From Mesorhizobium sp. B2-1-1 (lineage in GTDB: Bacteria > Pseudomonadota > Alphaproteobacteria > Rhizobiales > Rhizobiaceae): a stretch of DNA of 64,000 nucleotides. Every line of letters starts with the position of its first letter. Positions within the stretch are counted from its first letter, which is position 1. The notes under the pieces were generated by a model, which was given only the letters and a program-made list of their open reading frames with translations, had not been told where the DNA came from and made no database searches. The translations under genes and the position numbers were made by a program. Below are positions 1 to 8,277 of the stretch, piece by piece. The stretch lies in assembly GCF_006442975.2 (NCBI RefSeq), contig NZ_CP083954.1, positions 2,301,501 to 2,365,500 of the forward strand. Direction: 5' to 3'.

Positions 1-289
1 CTTGCAGAAGCGCATCTATATGCTCCTTGCGTACCCTCAGATGCCCACGTTGCGCGGCGACCAAGCAATCTTCCATTGCATTTGCAACTTTGACGGCGGG
101 CGTCAGATCGATGATGCGGGCTGCTCCTTTCAGCGAATGCGCGGCCCGCATGCATTCTTCCAGTGCGTCGGTGGCGACAGGATCGCGTTCGAGCGCCAGA
201 AGGCCGGAGGTCAAAGCCTGTGATTGCGTCTCCAGTTCGGCCTGGAAAAGGCTCAACATCGAAACCTGGCTGAAGTCCTCATCTGTCAT
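1..289 (-). CDS. wspE: WspE-like hybrid CheA kinase, N-terminal fragment
   Basis: Only the first 96 codons are in the window; the gene continues past the left edge. The visible part is a histidine phosphotransfer (HPt/P1) domain with the motif AHSLKGAAR, in which His51 is the predicted phosphorylated residue. Its ATG (289-287) overlaps the TGA of the upstream wspD in an ATGA, so the two are translationally coupled. HPt domains of this kind start CheA kinases; the operon order identifies it as WspE, which in Pseudomonas is a CheA with a C-terminal receiver domain that phosphorylates the diguanylate cyclase WspR. The kinase core and receiver are not visible, so the hybrid structure is inferred from context only. 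Confidence 0.85.
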   Translation of the reverse strand, partial: MTDEDFSQVSMLSLFQAELETQSQALTSGLLALERDPVATDALEECMRAAHSLKGAARIIDLTPAVKVANAMEDCLVAAQRGHLRVRKEHIDALLQ

Positions 290-990
290 GCCATGCTCCG
301 ATCCATCATCGTGAGCAGTTGTCCCGGGTCGAGACAGCCAACAGCCCGTTCCCGCCAGGGCAAAACGGCAACAGTAGCCGCCGACAGCGTCTTGCCGATC
401 GTAGCTGGCACGGCGAGAGTGTCGCGTGCCCGGTAGCGATGTAAGCCGTGGACCTCATCAACCGTGAAAGCAACCCGCTTGTCCCGCTCGCCCACCACGA
501 CGAGGCGGCGAAATATCTTGGCTCGTCTGCCTTGTTCCTCCTCCTTGGGTTCGTCGATCCCGAGCAATTCAGCGAGCGACAGGCAAATCAGCAATTCGCC
601 CCGGACATTGGCGATGCCGAGCACTGCACTATTCCTGCGGTGTGGAAGGGAATGAACGGGACGGGATTCAGCCACTTCATGAAAAATGCCAGCTGGAAGC
701 GCCAGCCATTCGTGCCCCAACCGGAAGAGAACGGCCGTCTGTGGCGCTTCATCGTCCGCCGAAACGACCGCTGCACGACCAGCGCTATCGGGCCATTCGC
801 CGCGATATGCCGAGGGCGCCGCACGATCAAGGAGGCGCCGTGCAATCTTCCTGTAGGTCGGGCAATTCCGGCAGTGTAGATGCTGCTCCAGTTGGGGACA
901 GGACTTGTCACCCCGAACGCCTATCCGCCGCCAGCAATCGTCGATTTCAATCTGCTCCACTGGCAGAGCGATCCTTGTCGAAGCCGGCAT
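286..990 (-). CDS. wspD: WspD-like CheW coupling protein
   Basis: A 234-residue CheW-domain protein that would couple the receptor WspA to the kinase WspE at the inner membrane. The CheW fold lies at about residues 80-230 (for example VLGIANVRGELLICLSL). Before it is an N-terminal extension with a cysteine cluster (DDCWRRIGV, then CPQLEQHLHCRNCPTY) that I recognise as typical of WspD and absent from ordinary CheW. The start ATG overlaps the last base of the wspC stop (TGATG), and the stop overlaps the wspE start. The cysteines could bind metal or form disulfides; that is not established here. Assignment to WspD rather than a generic CheW rests on this extension and on gene order. Confidence 0.88.
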   Translation of the reverse strand: MPASTRIALPVEQIEIDDCWRRIGVRGDKSCPQLEQHLHCRNCPTYRKIARRLLDRAAPSAYRGEWPDSAGRAAVVSADDEAPQTAVLFRLGHEWLALPAGIFHEVAESRPVHSLPHRRNSAVLGIANVRGELLICLSLAELLGIDEPKEEEQGRRAKIFRRLVVVGERDKRVAFTVDEVHGLHRYRARDTLAVPATIGKTLSAATVAVLPWRERAVGCLDPGQLLTMMDRSMA

Positions 991-2225
991 CAGGTGCCGC
1001 TCCTTTTCTGGACCCGGACCAGCCTGTCGGCCAGCGCCTCGGCGCCGCTGTGGTCGCCTTGCTTGCGAAGCAGCAAAGCCAGGTGGACCAGAGCCTCTCG
1101 ATGATTTGGCGCGAGATAGAGTGCCTTGCGATAGCTTTGCGCGGCCTTGGATGCAGCGCCATCCGCATCCTGAACGAGGCCCAGCAGGTAGAAGATTTGC
1201 GCGGAAGGACCGAATTTCTCGAGATGGGCGAGGGCGACCTCCTGTGCCTCCTTTACCCGACCCGCATTGGCGATCCGTTCAACCGCGACTAGGCTTTCCG
1301 AGACCTGATCAACGGGCTTGGCCAGGGCCGGCGCACTGTTTTCCTTGCCGACGGTCAGTCGTGGCCGAAGAACGGGCTTGCTCTTGTTGAGCTTCGGGGT
1401 TGATGTCCGCACCGGGATAGCAGTTGTCGGCGCCGCGGCCTTGATGGGCTCCGATTCTAGGAAGGCAAAGGCCAAGGGCCATTCAGCGGAAATAAAGCCA
1501 TGCAGCCTTGGAAGTGCTGCTTCCGCGGGACCGACCAGAAGAAGTCCGTCCGTGGCCAAGAGGTCTTTCAGGCGGGTCAATGCGCGATCCTGCAGTTCGC
1601 GATTGAAATAGATCAGCAAATTCCGACAGAGTACGATGTCGTAGACCTCTTGCCCAAAAATTGCGCGAGTACCGAATAGGTTGCCGACCCTGAAGCGAAC
1701 CTGTTTCAGCACCGCAGCACTGGGCCGCAACCCACCCTCGACCGCTTCGAAATAGCGGTCCCTGAATTCGAGATAGCTGCCGCGAAAGGAATTGCGCCCG
1801 TAGACGGCACGTTCAGCCAGCGCGATATTGCGGGTACTGACGTCCACCGCATCGATGTTGAACTCGTGCGCCTCAAAACCGGCATCGAACATGGCCATTG
1901 CGACCGAATAGGCCTCTTCACCGGTTGAACATGGCAGGCTCAAGACTTTTGTTGGCTGAGCACGCTTGTGCACGCGCGCATGCCGCGCCAACATCGTGAA
2001 CGCTTCTCGGTCGCGAAAGAACCAAGTCTCCGGGATCACCACCGCATTGATCAACTCCTGAAGCTCCTGCGGGGAACCGGTCAAGTGTTCCCTATAGGCC
2101 TGAGGATTGGCAATCCGGCACGCTGCCATCCGGTCTCTGACCGCCTGACGGACCACTGTCGGGCCAACGCTGGCACTGTCCAGTCCAATGGTTTCCATCA
2201 GGAGCTTTTCTATTGCGCCGGTCAT
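990..2225 (-). CDS. wspC: WspC-like CheR methyltransferase with TPR tail
   Basis: A 411-residue SAM-dependent protein-glutamate methyltransferase predicted to methylate WspA and so adjust its signalling. The CheR catalytic domain occupies about residues 1-255, with the SAM-binding loop PCSTGEEAYS and the CheR motif VLCRNLLIYFN. A proline- and lysine-rich linker follows, then TPR-type helices near the C terminus (for example YLLGLVQDADGAASKAAQSY), the arrangement of WspC. The start is placed at the ATG overlapping the wspB TAA by one base; an in-frame start 25 codons upstream would run into wspB and adds no recognisable sequence. It forms part of the fully overlapping wspBCDE block. Confidence 0.9.
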   Translation of the reverse strand: MTGAIEKLLMETIGLDSASVGPTVVRQAVRDRMAACRIANPQAYREHLTGSPQELQELINAVVIPETWFFRDREAFTMLARHARVHKRAQPTKVLSLPCSTGEEAYSVAMAMFDAGFEAHEFNIDAVDVSTRNIALAERAVYGRNSFRGSYLEFRDRYFEAVEGGLRPSAAVLKQVRFRVGNLFGTRAIFGQEVYDIVLCRNLLIYFNRELQDRALTRLKDLLATDGLLLVGPAEAALPRLHGFISAEWPLAFAFLESEPIKAAAPTTAIPVRTSTPKLNKSKPVLRPRLTVGKENSAPALAKPVDQVSESLVAVERIANAGRVKEAQEVALAHLEKFGPSAQIFYLLGLVQDADGAASKAAQSYRKALYLAPNHREALVHLALLLRKQGDHSGAEALADRLVRVQKRSGT

Positions 2226-2689
2226 TAAACACCCATCACGGCCTGGCGGAGCAATGCGGTACGAATCTCTTCCGAAAGCAGCGCTTCCGCTTTGACCCAC
2301 TGAATGATCTCCGTGCCATCCGAAGTCACCGGACCAAGATAAGACGGCGTTCCTGGCTCGAGGCCGAACGGCGCGAAGTCGGCAGGGTCTCGCTCGACCG
2401 TATCCGTCACCCGTTCCGCGACCAACCCAAGCAGGCGTTGCTCGCCATCTCGCGCCGGGTAGCGCGTAACAACGATCCGGGTGCTCAATAGGCGCTCCGA
2501 TGGCCGGCCAAGCGCAAGAAGAGTAACATCGATGAGAGGGATGGGTATTCCGTTATAACTGACCAGGCCGACCACACCGGTTGGCGCACCCGGCAGAACT
2601 TTCACATCGATATAGGGCAGCACCTCTTCAATTTGGTGGACATCGATCAAGTAGCGATCCGAACCCATACTGAAGGCGAGGAATAGCAT
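2225..2689 (-). CDS. wspB: WspB-like CheW coupling protein
   Basis: A 154-residue single-domain CheW protein, the second coupling protein of the operon. Conserved CheW features are LIDVHQIEEVLPY near the N terminus and GLVSYNGIPIPLIDV in the core. The chosen ATG has a near-perfect ribosome binding site (AGGAGG, five bases upstream); a GTG two codons earlier would sit on that site. It lies 23 bases downstream of wspA and its stop overlaps the wspC start. Having two CheW proteins of different length (WspB short, WspD extended) in one operon is a hallmark of Wsp systems. Confidence 0.88.
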   Translation of the reverse strand: MLFLAFSMGSDRYLIDVHQIEEVLPYIDVKVLPGAPTGVVGLVSYNGIPIPLIDVTLLALGRPSERLLSTRIVVTRYPARDGEQRLLGLVAERVTDTVERDPADFAPFGLEPGTPSYLGPVTSDGTEIIQWVKAEALLSEEIRTALLRQAVMGV

Positions 2690-2712
2690 TATCACCTCCT
2701 ACTGCCGGCCCG

Positions 2713-4350
2713 CTATGCTCTCAGCTTGAACCTTGAAATGCTGCTTCGCATGCTACCTGAGACTTGATTGAGCTCGTCGATCGCGAGCGTCGATTGCTGA
2801 AGGGACTCGACTGTTTGCTGAGCTGCCTCGCTTAGCTGGGTTAGCGTGTCGCTTATCTGTCCCGCGCCGATCGCTTGTGCTTGCATGCCTTCATTGGCGA
2901 CTTCGAAACGTGGCACCAACCCCTGGACCTGCTGGATGATGTCGAAGAGTTGCCCGCCGACCTGCTGGATTTCGTGCATGCCCCGGCGGACCTGCTCGGA
3001 AAACTTGTCCATGCCCATCACACCGGCAGCGACTGCCGACTGGATGTCTTTGACCATCTGCTCGATATCGTAAGTGGAGACGGCCGTCTGGTCCGCAAGC
3101 CTTCGGATCTCTGTCGCCACCACTGCAAAGCCCCGGCCATATTGGCCGGCCTTCTCAGCCTCGATGGAAGCGTTGAGCGACAACAGGTTCGTCTGATCGG
3201 CCACTTTGGTGATGGTCGTCACCACCTGATTGATGCTGCCAGCTTTCTCGCTCAGGATCGCGAGTTTGGAATTGATCGCACCCGCCGCGTCCATGACCTG
3301 CTGCATGGTTCCTTCCATACGGGTCAGCCCCTCTTGCCCTCCGCCGGCGACGGCCGCCGTTTGCTCGGCAACTGTCGAGACCTCGTTCATCGTGCGAACC
3401 AGCTCGTTTGAAGTGGCGGAAATTTCCTTGGCTGTCGCGCGGATCTCAGTTGTGGTCGCGGCGATTTCAGTCGCTGTTGCCTGCTGCTGCTTGGAGGTTG
3501 CAGCAATCTCAGTTATCGACGTGCCGACCTGTATGCTGGACCTTTGTACCTGACCAATGAGAGTTGTGAGATCGTCTGCCATTGCGTTGAAGCCGTCGGC
3601 AAGCACGCTGAATTCGTCCCGGCGCCTCAGATCGAGGCGTTCGCTGAAGTCGCCTTGCCGTATCATTTGAACTGCGTCGACCAAACGTGTGAGCGGAGCT
3701 GTGATAGCGCGGAACAGCTGGTAACCCAAAAGAAGGGCTAGTCCGAGGGCTATCAACAAGCCCACGCTCAAACCGACTTCCGCCGTGCTAACGATTGAGC
3801 TGATTCGCTGCGTCGCGCTGTTTGCCTCGCCTCTGTGATCCTCGAGCATGGCTTGCAGAGCGGACTGCAATTTCACAAAGATCGGCTCTACCGTGTTCTT
3901 GATGACCGGGCTTTCATTGGGAGTTTCACCTTTCGACAAGGCAGCTCGGCTCGTGTCCAGCACAGCAGTTTCCGCCAGCCGAAATTGGTTGGCGAGTTCT
4001 TTGACGACTGCGTAATTCTGCTTGTCGATGTCGGAGACGATCGTTGCTTCATACTCGTCCATCAACCGCCGCACTTGGTCGCGATTGGTCGCGATCGTGC
4101 TTTCAAGCGTGCTTTTATCCGACGGGTTGTCCTGGAGGGCATATTCCTGAAGCAGGCTATGTGCCTTCATCTGCCCCATCATGATCTCGGTGCTGTGATA
4201 GAGGTCTGGAAGGATGCCCTTCTCGACCTCAGTTGCCTCCCGCTCCGCCTGAAGAAACCAGGCGTACGCGATAACGGCGATCACGGACATAACCACCAGA
4301 ACGGCAGCGAAACTGACGAGGATGCGGTGGCGTATTGTCAGACTCGTCAT
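2713..4350 (-). CDS. wspA: WspA-like methyl-accepting chemotaxis protein
   Basis: A 545-residue inner-membrane receptor. A first membrane segment at about residues 10-30 is followed by a helical periplasmic sensor of about 160 residues, a second membrane segment near 193-215, a HAMP domain (about 215-270) and a coiled-coil signalling domain. The hairpin tip contains [18 protein letters not shown] and [18 protein letters not shown], closely matching the WspA tip as I remember it, including the less usual [17 protein letters not shown] segment. Length agrees with pseudomonad WspA (about 540). In Pseudomonas WspA responds to surface contact or envelope stress. It is the first gene of the operon; its promoter should lie just upstream of 4350. 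Confidence 0.9.
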   Translation of the reverse strand: MTSLTIRHRILVSFAAVLVVMSVIAVIAYAWFLQAEREATEVEKGILPDLYHSTEIMMGQMKAHSLLQEYALQDNPSDKSTLESTIATNRDQVRRLMDEYEATIVSDIDKQNYAVVKELANQFRLAETAVLDTSRAALSKGETPNESPVIKNTVEPIFVKLQSALQAMLEDHRGEANSATQRISSIVSTAEVGLSVGLLIALGLALLLGYQLFRAITAPLTRLVDAVQMIRQGDFSERLDLRRRDEFSVLADGFNAMADDLTTLIGQVQRSSIQVGTSITEIAATSKQQQATATEIAATTTEIRATAKEISATSNELVRTMNEVSTVAEQTAAVAGGGQEGLTRMEGTMQQVMDAAGAINSKLAILSEKAGSINQVVTTITKVADQTNLLSLNASIEAEKAGQYGRGFAVVATEIRRLADQTAVSTYDIEQMVKDIQSAVAAGVMGMDKFSEQVRRGMHEIQQVGGQLFDIIQQVQGLVPRFEVANEGMQAQAIGAGQISDTLTQLSEAAQQTVESLQQSTLAIDELNQVSGSMRSSISRFKLRA

Positions 4351-5109
4351 GGAACCGGTTCACCTATGGGGGCATTGAGGCCTGCGCGAAAAGCGCTCGT
4401 TCCGACGTTTCGAAAAGGTGCGTCGAAAAGCAGCAGTCTTATGCAGAATGGTTTCTTTTCCGTTCCATCGCTAATGATGGCGAAGCGGCTCGCCAGTCGG
4501 CGCCCCCAATAAGCGTGGTCAAAGGCATGTCTCGCCGTCGACATAGATAAACCCGACATCGGCTGGGGCGGCACGCACCGTCAAGTGGAGCGTGCATGAG
4601 CTGCTTGAGGCCAGGAGTTGAATGACTGCTTAGCCCGCTTGATGCCGAAAGCCGACCTCTCGCTTGCGTCCCCTAATTTCACCTTGAATCCAACGCAAAG
4701 TAAAAAAGGGCCGAGCTGAGACACATATGGTGTGCACGCCGAGCGGACTTTGCGCTGCCGCCCGAGAACCATCTTGGAACGAAGCCAAACGTTCTCTAAT
4801 TGCAGATGCTGGTGACTTGGAAGGACGCGCACAACGGAAATCCAAGGAATTTTCGACGCACTCGCAACATCCAAGCATGAGCGGTGGAGAGAAGTTCTAT
4901 ACTCACCTGTTCGACCCGGGGCCTGATGACCGTCCCATGCCGGGGTTGATCCATATGGCGTGGCGTCGCAGGCGCGAACCTTCAAATTTTCCGTGATAAA
5001 GAGAATGCTGGATTCAGTAGGCTGACAATTGTAGTGCCGAGAATAGATGAGGCCCGCAATCGCTTGAAGAAATTGGAGTGAAGCTGACCGCTGAACCGGA
5101 GGCTGACTG
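4351..5109. other. Non-coding stretch upstream of wspA
   Basis: About 760 bases with no convincing gene. The open frames here have no recognisable domain, poor codon character and no good ribosome binding sites. The part next to 4350 should carry the wspA promoter. I see no tRNA, terminator or repeat in it. Confidence 0.5.
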
Positions 5110-5208
5110 CGGAAGGATCGCTACGAGTTCATCTGCAAGGCGTGGGCGTCACAGCCGGAACGCTTCAGACTCAATCCGCTCCAGCAAATGCCGGGACCAA
5201 ACATTTAG
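5110..5208 (+). mobile_element. IS481-type transposase C-terminal remnant
   Basis: Reading from 5110 gives a 32-residue peptide ending at TAG 5206-5208. It contains YEFICKAW, QPERFRLNPLQQ and MPGPN, the characteristic tail of IS481-family integrase-type transposases (typically YEFICK.W..EPERF.LNP.HQMPGLNT). Nothing of the catalytic DDE domain is present upstream, so this is a dead fragment left by an old insertion or deletion. No terminal inverted repeat could be identified. Confidence 0.72.
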
Positions 5209-5400
5209 GCGATCAACCGGGGTGGGCAAGATGTGCCGCGTGCGCAGATATCAGGGCCCTGAATCTGCCGCTCAACAGGCACCTCGCCGCTGGCCAATCG
5301 CTCGCCGCTGGAAAACGCGGCCGCGCTGGCTGAGGAAAAACATCTTCGGCTGGGCCGGCGACTCTATGCCATGAAGCCTCCGGCAGGCTTGGACTGCGCG

Positions 5401-5493
5401 AAAAAAGGCGGCGTCGCCCGGCTGGGTCTGTCACACTACACCACGACGGACGAGGTCGACCAAGCCATAGAGGCCGTTGCCCGGCTCGCGGTC
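5401..5493 (+). pseudogene. Remnant of a class V aminotransferase C terminus
   Basis: The frame read here contains KKGGVARLGLSHYTTTDEVD followed by QAIEAVARLA. This resembles the last 30 residues of NifS/SufS-like class V aminotransferases (G.ARLGL.HYNT..EVD..LEAL). The rest of such a protein (about 370 residues) is missing upstream, where only the transposase tail and unrelated sequence are found. Read as a gene remnant; the exact family within class V is uncertain. Confidence 0.45.
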
Positions 5494-5568
5494 CGACGGG
5501 GGGCATTAAGTAGGCAAAAAGGGGACCATCTGTGGCTGCTGTGGATAATGGTCCTGGTGTCTTGCTGA

Positions 5569-5997
5569 TTGGGCCAGCTAGCGCGCACTCTCACAGCTAT
5601 GGTGGCAGAGCATGTCGAATTGGCCTTGTTTGAGCAGTCACTCGGCAACATCGAAGGCCTCAATCGACCGTTCTGTGATCGTGTGGCGGACGCTGCGGAA
5701 AAAACCGAAGGGTCGGTTCTGTTCGATGTCCGCGTTGACGGCGATACCTGGGTTCAGCGGATAGCTGCGATTGGATATGGCGTGATAGGTACAGCTATAA
5801 TCGTGATGGGGAAGAACGGACAACTTAGATGCGCATCGGTAGACGGGGATACCGCTCTTTTGGTGTCAGAACTGGCTGCCTGGAATGCGTCTCCGCTTGG
5901 TGAGCAAGCGAAGATTGATCAACGCGGAGCAGCCAACATCCTGCTGGCGACGCTCCGTAGTTCAGGTCACTTCGGCAGTGGTGGCTGGCGTTCCTGA
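5569..5997 (+). CDS. Hypothetical protein
   Basis: An open frame of 142 codons from a TTG, or 132 from the ATG at 5599. I recognise no family. The composition looks protein-like: a helical N terminus, a segment with VRVDGDTWVQRIAAIGYGV, and an alternating hydrophobic strand pattern in the middle (TAIIVMGKNGQLRC). It has no membrane segment or signal peptide. It stands alone between gene remnants and the BMP transporter operon, which ends toward it. It could be a real small cytoplasmic protein or the surviving part of a longer decayed gene. Confidence 0.35.
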   Translation: MGQLARTLTAMVAEHVELALFEQSLGNIEGLNRPFCDRVADAAEKTEGSVLFDVRVDGDTWVQRIAAIGYGVIGTAIIVMGKNGQLRCASVDGDTALLVSELAAWNASPLGEQAKIDQRGAANILLATLRSSGHFGSGGWRS

Positions 5998-6263
5998 GCG
6001 AGGCTTATGCAGCCTTCTGGCTAACCACCAGCGGGATAGTCGAGTTCCAACGATCCAGATTTCCAGGGCGGCAAATTGCTTGCCCTGTGACGTCCCGTGA
6101 CTGACGGTCAGGTCTCCCTGCCTGGGCGGGTTGGGCTACAATACCGGCTCCGCCAAAGCGGTCGATCTTGCTGGAAGCTTGCTGCCGCGGTCACGGGTTG
6201 GGCCATGCCGCATAGCAGCTACGTACAGGCAGCCTTACAGCAGCAGAATGAAAACCGACCGCC
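5998..6263. other. Intergenic, downstream of the BMP transporter operon
   Basis: About 270 bases between the hypothetical gene and the convergent end of the transporter operon. I found no supported gene and no clear stem-loop with a T-run that would serve as an intrinsic terminator. Confidence 0.4.
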
Positions 6264-7202
6264 CTATTCCCGCCTGTACGGCACGCCCAGCATAGCCGGT
6301 GCGCTGGTCCGCGAGCGACGGATCATCAACGCAACGATCGCCGCAACATAAGGCATCATCAACATATATTGGTAGGGGATGGCGATACCGACGCCCTGGA
6401 TTTGCAATTGCAGCGCGTCGAGGAAGGAGAACACCAGAGCCGCCACGAAAACCGGGTAGGGGCGCCATAGGCCGGCGATGACGATGATGATGGCCAGCCA
6501 GCCGCGCCCGTTGGTCATGTCCGGCACGAAACGCGCCGCCTGGCCGACGGAGAGAAACGCGCCGGCAACGCCCGCCATCAGGCCGCCGAAGAGCACGGCG
6601 GCATATTGCACCGGCGCGACCTTTACCCCCTTAACATCGAGGGCCTTGGGATTGTCGCCGGCGCAGCGCACGATCAGTCCATAACGCGTCCGGAACAGGA
6701 AGAGCCATACCGCCGGCACCATCAGAAAGGCTATGTAGGTCAGCACCCGCTGGTCAAACAGGATGGGGCCCAGCACGGGAACATCGCTCAGCCCTGGCAC
6801 CGGCACATCGGCGAAGAAAGGGATGGTCGGCGTCTTGCCGTCGCCAGCGAAAGCGGAACGCAACCAGTATGTGGAAAGGCCGGCGCCGAGCAGGTTGACG
6901 GCAAGACCGGTGACGATCTGCTCTACTTTCAGCGTGATCACCAGCACGGCAAAGACGAGAGCCATCAGCGCGCCGGTAAATCCGGCAGCGAGGACGCCCA
7001 GCCATAACGACCCGCTTTCATAGGCGGCGAGATAGCCGGTGAAGGCTCCCATCAGCATCATGCCCTCAAGACCCATATTGTAGACGCCGCTGCGCTCGGC
7101 GATGAGTTCGCCAAGTGCGGCGAGCAGGAGCGGGGTGCTGATGCGGATGGTGGCCGCCGCCACACTGACCAGGATTGAGGTTTGAAAGAGTGCGTCAAGC
7201 AC
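6264..7202 (-). CDS. BMP-type ABC transporter permease (second permease)
   Basis: A 312-residue inner-membrane permease of the BPD_transp_2 family (RbsC/LivH-like fold), similar to YufQ/NupQ of nucleoside importers. Family features include GVYNMGLEGMMLMGAF near residue 40, the equivalent of the NIG.EG motif of these permeases, and GDNPKALDVKGVKV in the loop facing the ATPase. About eight to nine hydrophobic segments are visible. It starts with GTG at 7202, overlapping the stop of the first permease by eight bases. With the neighbouring permease, ATPase and binding protein it forms a complete importer, probably for purine nucleosides or bases. Confidence 0.85.
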   Translation of the reverse strand: MLDALFQTSILVSVAAATIRISTPLLLAALGELIAERSGVYNMGLEGMMLMGAFTGYLAAYESGSLWLGVLAAGFTGALMALVFAVLVITLKVEQIVTGLAVNLLGAGLSTYWLRSAFAGDGKTPTIPFFADVPVPGLSDVPVLGPILFDQRVLTYIAFLMVPAVWLFLFRTRYGLIVRCAGDNPKALDVKGVKVAPVQYAAVLFGGLMAGVAGAFLSVGQAARFVPDMTNGRGWLAIIIVIAGLWRPYPVFVAALVFSFLDALQLQIQGVGIAIPYQYMLMMPYVAAIVALMIRRSRTSAPAMLGVPYRRE

Positions 7203-8277
7203 GGCCGACCCTCCGCAGGCGGAAATTGCACGCTGCCCAGCCAGCTAGGAAGAACAAAAGCAGGATCGCCTGGATGGCGTATATCAGCGCCGAGGGCACG
7301 CCGGTCTTGATCTGCATGAGCGTAGCGCCGTTGAGCAACGCTCCGAACAGCACCGAGGCAACGACGACGCCAAGCGGATGCAATTGGCCGAGGATGGCCA
7401 CGATGATGCCGCTGTAGCCGTAACCTGCTATTACGCCTGCCTTCAGGCGGTAATGGACGCCGTAGACTTCCGTGATCCCCGCGAGCCCCGCAAGCGCGCC
7501 GGAAACCAGAAGCACAACTATGACCAGCCTTCGAGTATTGGTGCCCTGTACATCGAGCGCGCGCATGTTGGACCCGGCAGCCTTGATCTCATAGCCCAGC
7601 GGTGTGCGCGTCAACAGCATGTGAACCAAGCCAGCCGCCACAATCGCCAGCAGGAAGCCGGAATGCAGGCGTGAACCGGAAAACAGCAACGGAAGCACCG
7701 AGCCCGGATCGACCTTCGGCGTCTGTTCGAAGAAGGCGCCCGCCTCGCTCCATGGGCCGCGCAGCAGCAGCAGCGAAAGGACATAGACGATGATGTAGTT
7801 GAGCATGACGGTCGAGATCACCTCATCGACCGAGAAGCGGGTCTTCAGCACGCCCGCAAGGCCGGCATAGAGTGCGCCGCCGACAATGCCACCGATTATA
7901 ACCACAGGAATTTGGATGAAAGGCGAAAATCCGGTGAGATTGTGCTGCGCCCAATAAGCGAACATGGCGCCGGCAAAAACCTGGCCTTCGGCGCCAATGT
8001 TCCAGATACGCGCGCGGAAGGCGACACAGGCGGCAAGACCGGTGAAGATCAGGGGCGTTGCCTTGACCAGCGTTTCGCCGGCGGCGCGCAACGAGCCAAA
8101 GCTGCCTTTCAGGAGAGCCGTGAAGGCGGCACCCGGGCTGGCGCCCGCGGCGGCGAAAAGCAGACTGCAAACCAAAACCGCCGCGATCGCCGCCAAAGCA
8201 AGTGCAACAATGCGCGCGGTCGGCCGCGGTTCCAGCCGGCGCTCGAGGCGCCACTCCACGAGATTGAAATCGGTCAC
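7195..8277 (-). CDS. BMP-type ABC transporter permease (first permease)
   Basis: A 360-residue permease of the BPD_transp_2 family, YufP/NupP-like, longer than its partner as is usual for this pair. It contains RARIWNIGAEGQVFAGAMFA, the conserved NIG.EGQ motif, and GSNMRALDVQGTNTRR, the counterpart of the GDNPKALDVKG motif of the second permease. It starts with GTG at 8277, overlapping the ATPase stop in GTGA, and ends overlapping the second permease. It should form the membrane channel together with the neighbour. Confidence 0.85.
   Translation of the reverse strand: MTDFNLVEWRLERRLEPRPTARIVALALAAIAAVLVCSLLFAAAGASPGAAFTALLKGSFGSLRAAGETLVKATPLIFTGLAACVAFRARIWNIGAEGQVFAGAMFAYWAQHNLTGFSPFIQIPVVIIGGIVGGALYAGLAGVLKTRFSVDEVISTVMLNYIIVYVLSLLLLRGPWSEAGAFFEQTPKVDPGSVLPLLFSGSRLHSGFLLAIVAAGLVHMLLTRTPLGYEIKAAGSNMRALDVQGTNTRRLVIVVLLVSGALAGLAGITEVYGVHYRLKAGVIAGYGYSGIIVAILGQLHPLGVVVASVLFGALLNGATLMQIKTGVPSALIYAIQAILLLFFLAGWAACNFRLRRVGRA

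Noticed and set aside
4581..4985. A 134-codon minus-strand frame upstream of wspA
   Set aside because: No family similarity, poor codon character, no ribosome binding site; not supported as a gene.
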